This document shows, one piece after another, positions 1-7,918 of a DNA stretch of 64,000 nucleotides. The number at the start of each line of letters is the position of its first letter. The stretch's first letter is position 1. Under the pieces are notes generated by a model. The model was given only the letters and a program-made list of their open reading frames with translations. It searched no databases and was not told the DNA's origin. Origin of the DNA: Corynebacterium sp. MSK041 (lineage in GTDB: Bacteria; Actinomycetota; Actinomycetes; Mycobacteriales; Mycobacteriaceae); assembly GCF_030232265.1 (NCBI RefSeq), contig NZ_JASPJK010000003.1, positions 1-64,000 of the forward strand, in the 5' to 3' direction. The translations under genes were made by a program, and so were the position numbers.

Positions 1-1
1 G

Positions 2-75
2 CGACCCTGACGGGACTTGAACCCGCGACCTCCGCCGTGACAGGGCGGCGCGCTAACCAACTGCGCCACAGGGCC
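2..75 (-). tRNA. tRNA-Asp (anticodon GTC)
   Basis: The minus strand folds as a full cloverleaf. A 7-bp acceptor stem starts GGCCCTG and pairs with CAGGGTC, the anticodon loop is CTGTCAC, and the T arm carries GGTTCAAGTC. The anticodon is GTC. It lies four bases from tRNA-Glu on the same strand, so the two are probably one transcript. Confidence 0.95.
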
Positions 76-79
76 TTGG

Positions 80-152
80 TACCCCCAACGGGATTCGAAC
101 CCGTGTTGCCGCCGTGAAAGGGCGGAGTCCTAGGCCTCTAGACGATGGGGGC
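80..152 (-). tRNA. tRNA-Glu (anticodon TTC)
   Basis: Cloverleaf on the minus strand beginning GCCCCCA and ending TGGGGGT plus discriminator A. The anticodon loop is CTTTCAC (anticodon TTC) and the T loop GGTTCGAATCC. It lies just upstream of tRNA-Asp. Confidence 0.95.
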
Positions 153-207
153 GCTAGACAGCTCGCCTATCATAAGCCAGCTTTTCCCTCACAGCCAAAT
201 AGGCTGG

Positions 208-904
208 TTATCCGGCGGAAAGGGAAGCGCTTAAAACGGAGACAACCATGGCAAAGATCATGGTGTTGAACACGTAGGCGAATGCTGTGTTCATGCGGAT
301 TTTGCGCCAGGCTTCGCGGTTAGTTGGTGTGGCGGGGAGGGTGGCGCCCATGACGGAGGTCATGAGGGCGAGGGTGATGTAGTCCTCAAACAAGGGTGTG
401 CGCACGTGGTCGAATTGGTAGAGGGGCGCCCTGCCTTGCCCGGGCGGCGTAGTCGAATTCGAGGTATTCGGCGGCGTAGGCCAGCACCATGAAGGCCCAG
501 GCGCCCACGACGGCGACGCCGGCGAGGATGAGCCAGCGCCAGTCTTCCCGGAAGTAGTCGATGCGGCTGAGCACGATGGCTACGCCCATGGCCACGAAGG
601 CACCGATGCTGGCTAGGTTGGCGGCTCCTTTAATTCCGAATGCTTTGACCCAACGTTTTTGCCCTGAGCGTCGTTCGGCAACGACGTAGGACGAGAGTTC
701 ATCCGCGCCCCTCCCCGATAGGTGCGCGACGGTCCATCCACAGAAGATGAGTACGTAGAGCACCCAGTACAGGAGGTAGTAGACGACCAAACTGATGCCT
801 TGAGCTTCGGTGAAAACTCCACGCAGGAAAACACCCATGACCAGCACCGCGAGCACTGCGGCGGCGACGGTGGATACGCCGTAGCGGGTGACCTCAGAAT
901 GCAT
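208..904 (-). pseudogene. DUF1345 membrane protein, broken by a frameshift
   Basis: Two overlapping minus-strand frames together give one DUF1345-type integral membrane protein of about 230 residues. The first frame (904 down to about 440) has four hydrophobic segments and ends with AYAAEYLEFDYAARARQ. The second frame (from about 420 down to 208) supplies the C-terminal family segment, DYITLALMTSVMGATLP, followed by a last membrane helix. A one-base shift between about 420 and 445, near GGCGCCCC, would restore AARARQ..APLYQFDHVRTPLFEDY. Either the gene is inactive or the base is a sequencing error. The start overlaps the end of yccF by 11 bases, so both were one operon. DUF1345 has no assigned function. 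Confidence 0.75.
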
Positions 905-1286
905 CGCGGGAATCCACCACGGTTTTGCCGAAGGGGAAGCAGGTCACGGGGATGAGCTTCAGGTTGGCCCAGGCCAAAGGCAGTCCGATGATGGTGATAG
1001 CCTGCGCAGCTGCCGTCACAATGTGCCCCACAGCCAGCCACAGGCCAGCAACGATGAACCAGAGGATGTTGCCAATCAAGCCCACACCCCCGCCCCGCCC
1101 GGTGTCTACGACTGAACGCCCAAAGGGCCACAGCACATAGCCAGCAATACGGAAGGAGGCCACCCCAAAGGGGATGGTCACGATGAGCAGGCAGGCGACC
1201 ACACCCGCCAGGACGTACCCCAGGAAGAGCCAAAGCCCAGCGGTGACAACCCAGATGATGTTGAGTATGAGTCGGATAAGTTGCAT
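894..1286 (-). CDS. yccF: YccF family inner-membrane protein
   Basis: A 130-residue protein made of two similar halves, each with a hydrophobic hairpin. Each half ends in a Pro-Phe-Gly signature: WPFGRSVVD near residue 53 and FPFGKTVVD near residue 117. This duplicated layout is diagnostic of the YccF (DUF307) family, small integral membrane proteins of unknown function. Four hydrophobic stretches are visible, two per half. Length is normal for the family. The stop overlaps the start of the frameshifted DUF1345 gene, which suggests translational coupling. Confidence 0.85.
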   Translation of the reverse strand: MQLIRLILNIIWVVTAGLWLFLGYVLAGVVACLLIVTIPFGVASFRIAGYVLWPFGRSVVDTGRGGGVGLIGNILWFIVAGLWLAVGHIVTAAAQAITIIGLPLAWANLKLIPVTCFPFGKTVVDSRDAF

Positions 1287-1307
1287 ACCGCAAGCATAGA
1301 TGCGGGT

Positions 1308-2156
1308 CTACAGGTCGTGCTTGGCGGAAATCACGTTGAGCATGGCTTGTTGTGGCAGCACGCGCGATAGCGCGAAGGCCACGGGCGCCATGGATCCCAC
1401 CGCGTAGTGCGGTCGGGGGCGCGCCGCGCGAATGGGCCGGAGCACCTCGCGCGCAACTCGCTCAGCGCTGATGCCACGTGCCTCGTTGCGGTTCAAACGC
1501 CGCAGCATCCGTCCGAATTCCGCAGCGTACGGCCCTGACTCGTCGATGTAGGTGGTGCGGCGGGTGGAGAGGCCGGTGGAGATGGAGCCGGGTTCGAGCG
1601 TCGTGAAGCAAATTCCGTATGGGGCGACCTCGCGGCGGGCGGCGGAGGCGAATCCTTTGATGGCGGCCTTCGATGCGACGTAGGAGGAGCGGTAGCCGAG
1701 CGGGAAGCTGCCCAACATGGAGCCGACCATCACGATGCGCCCGCGCCCCGCCGCGCGCATGGCTGGCAGGAGGCGTTGTGTGAGGTCCACATGCCCGATC
1801 ACGTTGACCTGAAAAAGTCGCTCCAGCGCGTCTCGAGGAAGCTCCTCAAACGGCCCGGACTGCGATTCGCCGGCATTATTCACCAGAACCGCGGGCGTGC
1901 CCAGCGCCAAAATCTCAGCCGCGCACGCCTCAATCGACGCCGGGTCCCCGAGGTCAAGGCCCACGTATGTCACGCCCTCAATTCGCTTATCGACGCCCTC
2001 CGGCCTCCTCGTCGTCCCCACCACCCGAAAGCCCTCCTCCACGAGGAGCCGGGCAGTGGCCTCCCCGATACCGGAGGTGGCGCCAGTGACCACGGCGAGG
2101 TCGCCGGGGCCGACGGGTGGAAGCTGCGGGGTGGAAAAGAGTCGTGTGATTCCCAT
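1308..2156 (-). CDS. short-chain dehydrogenase/reductase (SDR)
   Basis: Classical SDR of 282 residues. The Rossmann nucleotide-binding motif TGATSGIG is at residues 24-31, the structural NNAG motif at 93-96, and the catalytic triad is Ser146, Tyr159 and Lys163 (YVASK). NADP(H) use is plausible from the Arg residues after the second strand (TTRRPEG) but is not proven. Substrate cannot be read from the sequence. The N-terminus carries about 18 residues before the first strand, with no signal peptide, so the enzyme is cytosolic. A copy of the window's repeated 11-mer encodes EGVDKRI near residue 57. The genes on either side are damaged, but this one is intact. Confidence 0.9.
   Translation of the reverse strand: MGITRLFSTPQLPPVGPGDLAVVTGATSGIGEATARLLVEEGFRVVGTTRRPEGVDKRIEGVTYVGLDLGDPASIEACAAEILALGTPAVLVNNAGESQSGPFEELPRDALERLFQVNVIGHVDLTQRLLPAMRAAGRGRIVMVGSMLGSFPLGYRSSYVASKAAIKGFASAARREVAPYGICFTTLEPGSISTGLSTRRTTYIDESGPYAAEFGRMLRRLNRNEARGISAERVAREVLRPIRAARPRPHYAVGSMAPVAFALSRVLPQQAMLNVISAKHDL
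1985..1995 (+). repeat. highly iterated 11-mer GCTTATCGACG, copy 1 of 23
   Basis: Exact copy, antisense in the SDR gene (codons VDK). The element has 23 exact copies in this window; see the findings for count, flanks and orientation. Confidence 0.9.
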
Positions 2157-2165
2157 GCCCGAATC

Positions 2166-2418
2166 TTAGGTGAGCAAAATAAGACTCACAGCCATAACGG
2201 CCATTCCGCCGATAACTCCGTAGACAGCGGCGTGGTGGCGGCCGGTGGCAATCGCGGTGGGCAGCAGCTCCACTAGGGAGATGTACAACATCACACCGGC
2301 TGAGAATCCGAGGGCAGCAGCCAAGAAGCGTTCGCTGGGGGTGGCGTTGGAGGGCGACGATGAGGCCGCCAAGGGCCGTCGATAAGCCTGCGAGAGCGCA
2401 GATGACGAATGCGACCAT
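2166..2418 (-). pseudogene. ZIP family metal transporter remnant (internal deletion plus frameshift)
   Basis: The frame starting at the ATG at 2418 encodes VAFVICALAGLSTALGG, the first helix of a ZupT-like ZIP transporter. After a one-base shift near 2345-2362 the reading continues as SERFLAAALGFSAGVML and YISLVELLPTAIATG. It then runs straight into VYGVIGGMAVMAVSLILL, which is the C-terminal helix of the family. Intact actinobacterial ZIP proteins have about 250 residues and the metal-site helices lie between these two ends; here only about 84 codons remain. The junction falls at ELLPTA, a motif that intact members carry in both the second and the seventh helix. Deletion by recombination between the two internal repeats is therefore likely. 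The ATG follows the fadD stop by a few bases. Confidence 0.75.
2377..2387 (-). repeat. 11-mer GCTTATCGACG, copy 2
   Basis: Sense in the ZIP remnant, frame LST. It faces copy 1 at 390 bases. Confidence 0.9.
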
Positions 2419-2421
2419 GCG

Positions 2422-4122
2422 TTAATTCTGCTCGAGCCGTGCGAGCAACGCGTCACGCACCTCGCGGCGGCGGATCTTGCCCAGCTGGTCCGTTGGCAGC
2501 ACTTCGAAGTGGTAGAACGTGCGCGGCACCTTGTAACGCGTCAGGTTCTCGCGCGCGAAGTCCTTCAGGCCATCCGGGTCGAGCTTGGTGCCCTCGCCGA
2601 GCACCACGCACGCGACGACGTCCTCCGACCCATCCGTGCGCGGGCGGCCCACCACAGCGACCTCCACGATGTCCGGGTGGCGGCGCAGCGTCTCCTCCAC
2701 CTCGGCGGGGTACACGTTGAAGCCGCCAGTGATGATGAGCTCCTTGATGCGACTGACCAGCTTCACAAACCCGTCCTCCCCCATCACACCCATGTCGCCG
2801 GTGCGGAACCAGCCGTCGTGAAAGGCCTTCTCCGTGGCCTCGGGGTTATTCAGGTAGCCGCCGAAGACCTGCGGCCCCTTGGCCAGGATCTCGCCGGGCT
2901 CACCGTACGGCATGTCCTCGTCGAGATTCTCCGGGTTGGCAATGCGAATCTCCGTATCCGGGAAGGGCACGCCGATGTAACCGGGGCGACGGTCATCACT
3001 GGCGGGGTTACCAATGAGGATCGGCGAGGTCTCCGTCAGCCCATAGCCCTCCACGAGGCGGCCGCCGGTGAGCTCCTCCCAGCCCTCAATGACCTCCGCG
3101 GGCAGGGACGAGGCGCCAGAGAAACCGGTCTGGACGGCGGACAGATCCACCCCTTCTTCCTTGGCAGTCTCAACGATGCGCTCAAACACCGTGGGCACAC
3201 CCGGCACGAAGGTGGGCGGGTTCTTCTTTTTCATCTCGCTCATGATCAGCTCCATCTGCGGCGCCGGCAGCAAAATCAGCTCGGAGCCGATGAGCAGCGT
3301 GAGCGTGAGCGAGAACGTCAGGCCATACGCGTGGAAGAACGGCAGAGTGGCCAGCATCCGCTGCCCGGGTTTCTGCAGGTCCTTCACCCACGCTACGCCC
3401 TGCTGCGGGTTGGCCAGCAGGTTACGGTGCGTGAGCACAGCGCCCTTCGGGGCACCCGTCGTGCCCGATGTGTACAAGATGAGCGCGGGGTCATCGGCAA
3501 TGCTTCTCGACGCCCCCAGCGCCTCCCCCGCCCCCACCCCAAGCAGGTTCTCCCACGGCAGCGTGCCCGTGGATGGACCGGTGAGTGCGGCGCGGGCCTC
3601 CTTGACTTTCTTGATGGGCAGGCGCAGCGCCAAGCGCTTAGTAGCGGGCATGGCCTTGGTCATGTCCACGCTGACGACAGTTCCGAGCGGGGTGTCCTTC
3701 TTCAGCTTCTGCACCGTGTCGGCAATCTTGTCCCACACAATGGCAACTTTGGCGCCGTGGTCGATGAACTGGGGGCGCAACTCATTGGCCGTGTAGAGCG
3801 GGTTGTGCTCCACCACGACGGCACCAAGCTTCTGCACCGCGAAGAAAGCAGCGACGTGCTGCGGGCAGTTCGGCAGCAAGATCGCTACCCGGTCCCCTTT
3901 GCCCACACCGAGCTTCTGCAGACCCGCTGCCGCTGCGCGAACCTGGTCGTCGAGCTCCCCGTAGGTCTGCCCCTTGCCAAAGAAGCGCGTGGCAGGCTTG
4001 GCGGAGTTCTTGGCCAGGTTGGCCTGGTAAATGTCGTCAAGCGTCTCATCCCCGTAATCAAGGGAGTGGGCAGTCCACTCGGGGTAGTACTTCAGCCAGG
4101 GTTTATCAGGGTGTGCAGCCAT
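2422..4122 (-). CDS. fadD: long-chain acyl-CoA synthetase (AMP-forming)
   Basis: ANL-superfamily ligase that activates fatty acids with ATP and CoA to acyl-CoA. The P-loop-like motif YTSGTTGAPKGAV, the ATP-binding GYGLTETSP, the hinge GWFRTGDMG and the C-terminal catalytic lysine in TDQLGKIRRRE are all present. Length is about 566 residues from the ATG at 4122 (AAHPDKPWLKYYPEW). An in-frame extension to 4164 exists but lacks homologous character. The protein is cytosolic or peripherally membrane-bound. It is followed on the same strand by the ZIP remnant. Chain-length preference is not visible from sequence. Confidence 0.9.
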   Translation of the reverse strand: MAAHPDKPWLKYYPEWTAHSLDYGDETLDDIYQANLAKNSAKPATRFFGKGQTYGELDDQVRAAAAGLQKLGVGKGDRVAILLPNCPQHVAAFFAVQKLGAVVVEHNPLYTANELRPQFIDHGAKVAIVWDKIADTVQKLKKDTPLGTVVSVDMTKAMPATKRLALRLPIKKVKEARAALTGPSTGTLPWENLLGVGAGEALGASRSIADDPALILYTSGTTGAPKGAVLTHRNLLANPQQGVAWVKDLQKPGQRMLATLPFFHAYGLTFSLTLTLLIGSELILLPAPQMELIMSEMKKKNPPTFVPGVPTVFERIVETAKEEGVDLSAVQTGFSGASSLPAEVIEGWEELTGGRLVEGYGLTETSPILIGNPASDDRRPGYIGVPFPDTEIRIANPENLDEDMPYGEPGEILAKGPQVFGGYLNNPEATEKAFHDGWFRTGDMGVMGEDGFVKLVSRIKELIITGGFNVYPAEVEETLRRHPDIVEVAVVGRPRTDGSEDVVACVVLGEGTKLDPDGLKDFARENLTRYKVPRTFYHFEVLPTDQLGKIRRREVRDALLARLEQN

Positions 4123-4170
4123 AGCCGCAACGATACGCCCCTTCCCATCCTTTGCCCCACACAAGCAAAA

Positions 4171-4198
4171 ACACCCCGCGCCGATTGGCGTGGGGTGT
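4171..4198 (-). terminator. Rho-independent terminator after tRNA-Lys
   Basis: A 12-bp stem (one G-U pair) with the tetraloop GATT, then TTTTTGCTTG on the minus strand. It lies eight bases after the tRNA-Lys 3' end and so terminates that transcript before fadD. Confidence 0.85.
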
Positions 4199-4205
4199 CA
4201 GTGCG

Positions 4206-4278
4206 TGGGCCCTGCGGGGCTCGAACCCGCGACCTGCGGATTAAAAGTCCGTAGCTCTACCAACTGAGCTAAAGGCCC
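4206..4278 (-). tRNA. tRNA-Lys (anticodon TTT)
   Basis: Cloverleaf on the minus strand starting GGGCCTTTAGCTCAG. The anticodon loop is CTTTTAA (anticodon TTT), the T arm GGTTCGAGCC, and the acceptor 3' strand AGGGCCC plus A. A strong terminator follows. Confidence 0.96.
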
Positions 4279-4324
4279 GTGCCCACACATGCTAGACGTT
4301 GGTGGGCCCGGGCCGCTAATTGGG

Positions 4325-5824
4325 CTACTTCATGGAGCCGTTTTCTTCCATACGCAGGTGGAAGTCGAAGGCGTGGCGCAGGTCGTGCGGGGTGGACTGG
4401 TACTTGCACTTCGCGGCGCGCTCGACGTACTCCTCCAGCAGCGGACGGTAGGACGGGTGAGCGATGGAGATCATCTTGGCCACGCGGTCACGCGGTGCCA
4501 GGCCACGCAGGTCTGCCACACCGTACTCGGTGATGAAAACCATGGCGTCGTGCTCGGTGTGGTCCACGTGGGACACGAACGGCACGATGGCGGAGATAGC
4601 GCCATTCTTCGCCTCCGACGGGGAGATGAAGGAGGAGATGTAGGCGTTACGGGTGAAGTCGCCGGAGCCACCCAGTGCGTTCATCAGACGGGAGCCGTTG
4701 ATGTGGGTGGAGTTGGCGTTGCCGTAGATGTCCGCCTCGATCATGCCGTTTGTGGCGATGAGGCCCGTACGGCGGATGACCTCCGGGTGGTTGGAGATGG
4801 ACTGCGGGCGCAGCACGATGGACTCGCGGTAGCGCGCTGCCTCGTTGTTCATCTTCTCCGCGTACTCAGGGGACAGGGAGAAGGAGGTGGCGGAAGCAAC
4901 GGTCATCTTGCCAGCGTCAATGAGGTCGACCATGCCGTCCTGGATGACCTCGGTGTAGGCCTGGATGTTCTCGAACTTGGAGTCCATGAGGCCCGCCATC
5001 ACGGCATTCGGCACGTTGCCCACGCCGGACTGCATGACGTAGCCGTCGTAGGACAGACGACCTGCCTTCACTTCGTTCTCGAGGAAGTCAAGGAAGTTGC
5101 CGGCGATCTGCTCGGAGATCTCATCCGGCGCCTTGAACGGCGCGTTGCGGTCCGGCGCATCGGTCTTGACTACTGCGACAACCTTGGCCGGGTCGATCTC
5201 AATGTAGGTGGTACCAATGCGGTCACCGCACTTGGTGATCGGGATCGGGATGCGGTTCGGCAGCGGCGGCACCAGCCAGATGTCGTGCATGCCCTCCAGG
5301 TCCAAGGACTGCCACTCGTTGACCTCGATGATGATCTTCTTAGCAGCGTTGAGGAACTCGACGGAGTTACCCACGGAGGAGGACGGGACAATGTTGCCTT
5401 CAGCGGTGATGCGGACAGCCTCCACGATGGCCACGTCCACGTCGCCGAAGAAGCCCTGCTCCACCATCATGCCGGAGTGGGAGAGGTGGATGTCCTGGAA
5501 CTTCATCTCGCCAGCGTTGATCTTGTTACGCATGGTCGGGTCGGACTGGTACGGCATGCGGTAGCGCAGTGCGTTGGCCTCCGCCAAGACGCCGTCACAC
5601 TCCGGAGCAGTGGACGCACCGGTGAACAGATCGATGCTGAAGTCCTGGCCCTTCGCGTGCGCTGCCTTCGCCTTTTCAGCAATCGCGCCCGGCAGGGCCT
5701 TCGGGTAGCCGGCGCCGGTGAAGCCGGAAATACCAACCTTGTCGCCGTGGTTGACAAACTGCACGGCCTCTTCCGCGGTCATGACCTTGTCGCGCAGTTG
5801 GGCGCTGTCGATGCGATCGCTCAT
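4325..5824 (-). CDS. cat: acetyl-CoA hydrolase/transferase family CoA transferase
   Basis: A 499-residue class I CoA transferase of the acetyl-CoA hydrolase / succinyl-CoA:acetate CoA-transferase family. It moves CoA between acetyl-, propionyl- or succinyl-CoA and free acids. The N-terminal half has the glycine-rich GISGFTGAGYPK. The catalytic glutamate lies in AYTEVIQDGM, after the oxyanion loop SGVGNVPNAV. In Corynebacterium glutamicum the homologue Cat (ActA) sits in the same place beside a dus gene and phoU, which supports the symbol. The start is ATG at 5824, preceded by AAGGAGAGACG, a strong ribosome binding site. It is divergent from dusB across 157 bases that hold the promoters of both. 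Confidence 0.9.
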   Translation of the reverse strand: MSDRIDSAQLRDKVMTAEEAVQFVNHGDKVGISGFTGAGYPKALPGAIAEKAKAAHAKGQDFSIDLFTGASTAPECDGVLAEANALRYRMPYQSDPTMRNKINAGEMKFQDIHLSHSGMMVEQGFFGDVDVAIVEAVRITAEGNIVPSSSVGNSVEFLNAAKKIIIEVNEWQSLDLEGMHDIWLVPPLPNRIPIPITKCGDRIGTTYIEIDPAKVVAVVKTDAPDRNAPFKAPDEISEQIAGNFLDFLENEVKAGRLSYDGYVMQSGVGNVPNAVMAGLMDSKFENIQAYTEVIQDGMVDLIDAGKMTVASATSFSLSPEYAEKMNNEAARYRESIVLRPQSISNHPEVIRRTGLIATNGMIEADIYGNANSTHINGSRLMNALGGSGDFTRNAYISSFISPSEAKNGAISAIVPFVSHVDHTEHDAMVFITEYGVADLRGLAPRDRVAKMISIAHPSYRPLLEEYVERAAKCKYQSTPHDLRHAFDFHLRMEENGSMK

Positions 5825-5981
5825 CGTCTCTCCTTAAAAGTCTGGGGTATTCACAACGATTTCCTCCCATTGTGGCGCACGCGACACTTCCTCGCCACCA
5901 CTTACCCCACCCAAAGCGGAAAAAAGTTTTGCGTGTGAACATTTTCCACGCGGTTTGTGTCCCCCACCTGCACAGGGAACA

Positions 5982-7163
5982 ATGGCTGCCGTGACAATGA
6001 CCCTTCCAGGCAACCGGCAAACACTGACCATCGGCGACCTTGACGTCGCCTCCCCTGTCATCCTTGCTCCGATGGCAGGGGTCACCAACATGCCGTTTCG
6101 CGTGCTGTGCCGAGAGATTGAGCAAGAGCTCGTCGGTAGTGTGTCGGGCCTGTACGTGTGCGAGATGATTACGGCCCGCGCCCTGGTGGAAGGCAACGAG
6201 AAGACGCTACATATGACCACGTTCGCGCCGGAAGAATCGCCTCGCTCCATGCAGCTGTACACGGTGGATCCAAGGTATACGTATGAGGCGGTGCGGAGGA
6301 TCGTCGATAAGCAGATGGCTGATCACGTGGACATGAACTTTGGCTGCCCGGTGCCGAAGGTGACGCGCAAGGGCGGCGGTTCGGCGATTCCGTATAAGCG
6401 CGAGCTGTACCGCAATATCGTCGCGGCGGCTGTGCGCGCGGCGGAGGGGTCTGGAATTCCGGTGACCGTGAAGTTCCGTGTGGGCATCGATGATGAGCAC
6501 CATACGCATCTCGACGCCGGCCGCATCGCCGCCGAAGAAGGCGCCGCCGCCGTCACCCTGCACGCGCGCACCGCGGCGCAACGCTATTCCGGGCAGGCGG
6601 ATTGGAATGAGATCGCCCGTCTCGTGGAGCACATGGACGGCCACGGCATTCCGGTGTTGGGCAACGGTGATATTTTCGCGCCCGGCGACGCGCAGGCGAT
6701 GATGGATCAGACGGGATGCGACGGGGTCGTCGTTGGCCGCGGCTGCCTGGGTCGCCCGTGGCTGTTCGCACAGCTCGCTGCACAGCTTCGCGGGGAGCCT
6801 GTGCCGGAGGAGCCAACGCTGGGTGAGGTAGCACGCATTGTGTTGCGTCACGCGGAGCTGCTCGCCGCGCACGAAGGCGAAGAGCGTGGGTGCCGCGATA
6901 TTCGCAAGCACATCGGCTGGTACTTCCGTGGATTCCCGGTCGGCGGGCAGTTCCGCAGTGAACTGGCACGCGTATCCACCCTCGATGAGCTCCGCGGAAA
7001 GCTCGCCACCATCGCCGACAACCCCGCGCGCGCTGAAGCTGCGGATGAAGCCCGTGGGCGCCAGGGATCCGCAGCTAAGGTCGCGCTTCCCGACGGCTGG
7101 CTCGACGACCCCAACGACCCCACCGTCCCCGCCGGTGCGGAGATTGAAAACAACGGAGGTTAG
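5982..7163 (+). CDS. dusB: tRNA-dihydrouridine synthase (DusB type)
   Basis: FMN enzyme reducing uridines in the tRNA D-loop with NADPH. The TIM-barrel starts with VILAPMAGVTNMPFR. The RNA-binding and catalytic loop is VDMNFGCPVPKVTRKGGGSA, with the active-site cysteine in FGCP. The FMN phosphate site is GNGDIF and CDGVVVGRG. The helical C-terminal domain (HIGWYFRGF) is present. The start chosen is ATG 5982 behind AGGGAAC; a TTG 27 bases upstream adds nine residues with no family match. The encoded product is 393 residues. A GCTTATCGACG copy falls in antisense at VDK near residue 109. Confidence 0.9.
   Translation: MAAVTMTLPGNRQTLTIGDLDVASPVILAPMAGVTNMPFRVLCREIEQELVGSVSGLYVCEMITARALVEGNEKTLHMTTFAPEESPRSMQLYTVDPRYTYEAVRRIVDKQMADHVDMNFGCPVPKVTRKGGGSAIPYKRELYRNIVAAAVRAAEGSGIPVTVKFRVGIDDEHHTHLDAGRIAAEEGAAAVTLHARTAAQRYSGQADWNEIARLVEHMDGHGIPVLGNGDIFAPGDAQAMMDQTGCDGVVVGRGCLGRPWLFAQLAAQLRGEPVPEEPTLGEVARIVLRHAELLAAHEGEERGCRDIRKHIGWYFRGFPVGGQFRSELARVSTLDELRGKLATIADNPARAEAADEARGRQGSAAKVALPDGWLDDPNDPTVPAGAEIENNGG
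6302..6312 (-). repeat. 11-mer GCTTATCGACG, copy 3
   Basis: Antisense in dusB (codons VDK). Downstream flank on its own strand: ATCCTCCGCACCGCC. Confidence 0.9.
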
Positions 7164-7189
7164 ACAAGGTGAACGGAAAAGAAGCCCCC

Positions 7190-7915
7190 ATGCGCACTGT
7201 GTACCGCGAACATTTGGATAACTTTGCCCATGACCTCCAGATCATGAGCGATACCGTCCGCGGCATCATGGCATCTGCCACAAAAGCCCTCTTCGAAGCA
7301 TCACTGGAGGATGCAGAAGATGCACTCACCGCAGCAGACTCCCTGAAGGAGATCCGCGAGCGCTGTGAGCAGCGCAGTATGCAGCTCCTTGCCAGGGAGA
7401 ACCCCGTGGCCACCGAGCTCCGCCAGGTGTTTACTTCCATCTACATCGTGGAGGACTTCAGCCGGATGGGAGCGTTAGCCAAGCACGTGGCAAATACGGC
7501 GAGGCTGAGGTATCCGGAGGAGGTCGTGGATAAGCACTTGCAATCGACGGTCAAAGAGATGGCACGGATGGTGGACACAATGAGCGAGTTGATCCACGAC
7601 CAGCTCATCAGTCCCGACGCGGACCTTGCGCTGGAGATGAATGAGATCGACGACAAGGTCGATGACCTCCACCGTTACCTTCTATCCACCGTGACCGGCA
7701 AGACCTGGGAGGGCACCAGTCGCGCGGCCGTGGATGCCGCCCTCATCGGCCGGTTCTACGAGCGTTACGCCGATCACTGCGTCAACGTGGCCGCGCGCAT
7801 CGTCTACCTAGTCACCGGCCTGACCTCTGAGGTGTACGCGCAAAGCCGCGATGAAACCCCCACTTCGGAGATGGAAGAGCGCCTGCGCAACCTGGAGCAG
7901 TACTGGCGCAAGTAG
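7190..7915 (+). CDS. phoU: phosphate transport system accessory regulator PhoU
   Basis: PhoU links the Pst importer to the PhoR/PhoS two-component system and represses the Pho response when phosphate is plentiful. The protein is all-helical with two PhoU repeats, each carrying the acidic metal-binding pattern: EDAEDALTAADSLKE in the first and EMNEIDDKVDDLHRY in the second. ATG 7190 gives 241 residues starting MRTVYREHLDNF, the usual N-terminus. A GTG at 7169 with GGAGG upstream would add seven residues. It converges on the surface-protein gene with a gap of only three bases, and so lies on the opposite strand to pstSCAB. Confidence 0.9.
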   Translation: MRTVYREHLDNFAHDLQIMSDTVRGIMASATKALFEASLEDAEDALTAADSLKEIRERCEQRSMQLLARENPVATELRQVFTSIYIVEDFSRMGALAKHVANTARLRYPEEVVDKHLQSTVKEMARMVDTMSELIHDQLISPDADLALEMNEIDDKVDDLHRYLLSTVTGKTWEGTSRAAVDAALIGRFYERYADHCVNVAARIVYLVTGLTSEVYAQSRDETPTSEMEERLRNLEQYWRK

Positions 7916-7918
7916 GCG

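Noticed and set aside
2509..4254. Long open frame on the + strand antisense to fadD
   Set aside because: Its frame mirrors the codon bias of fadD, the product is rich in His, Arg and Leu with no domain, and fadD is clearly the real gene.
4289..5938. 550-codon open frame antisense to the CoA transferase
   Set aside because: Product is Val/Gly/Asp-rich and low in complexity; it is a shadow of the GC-rich cat gene.
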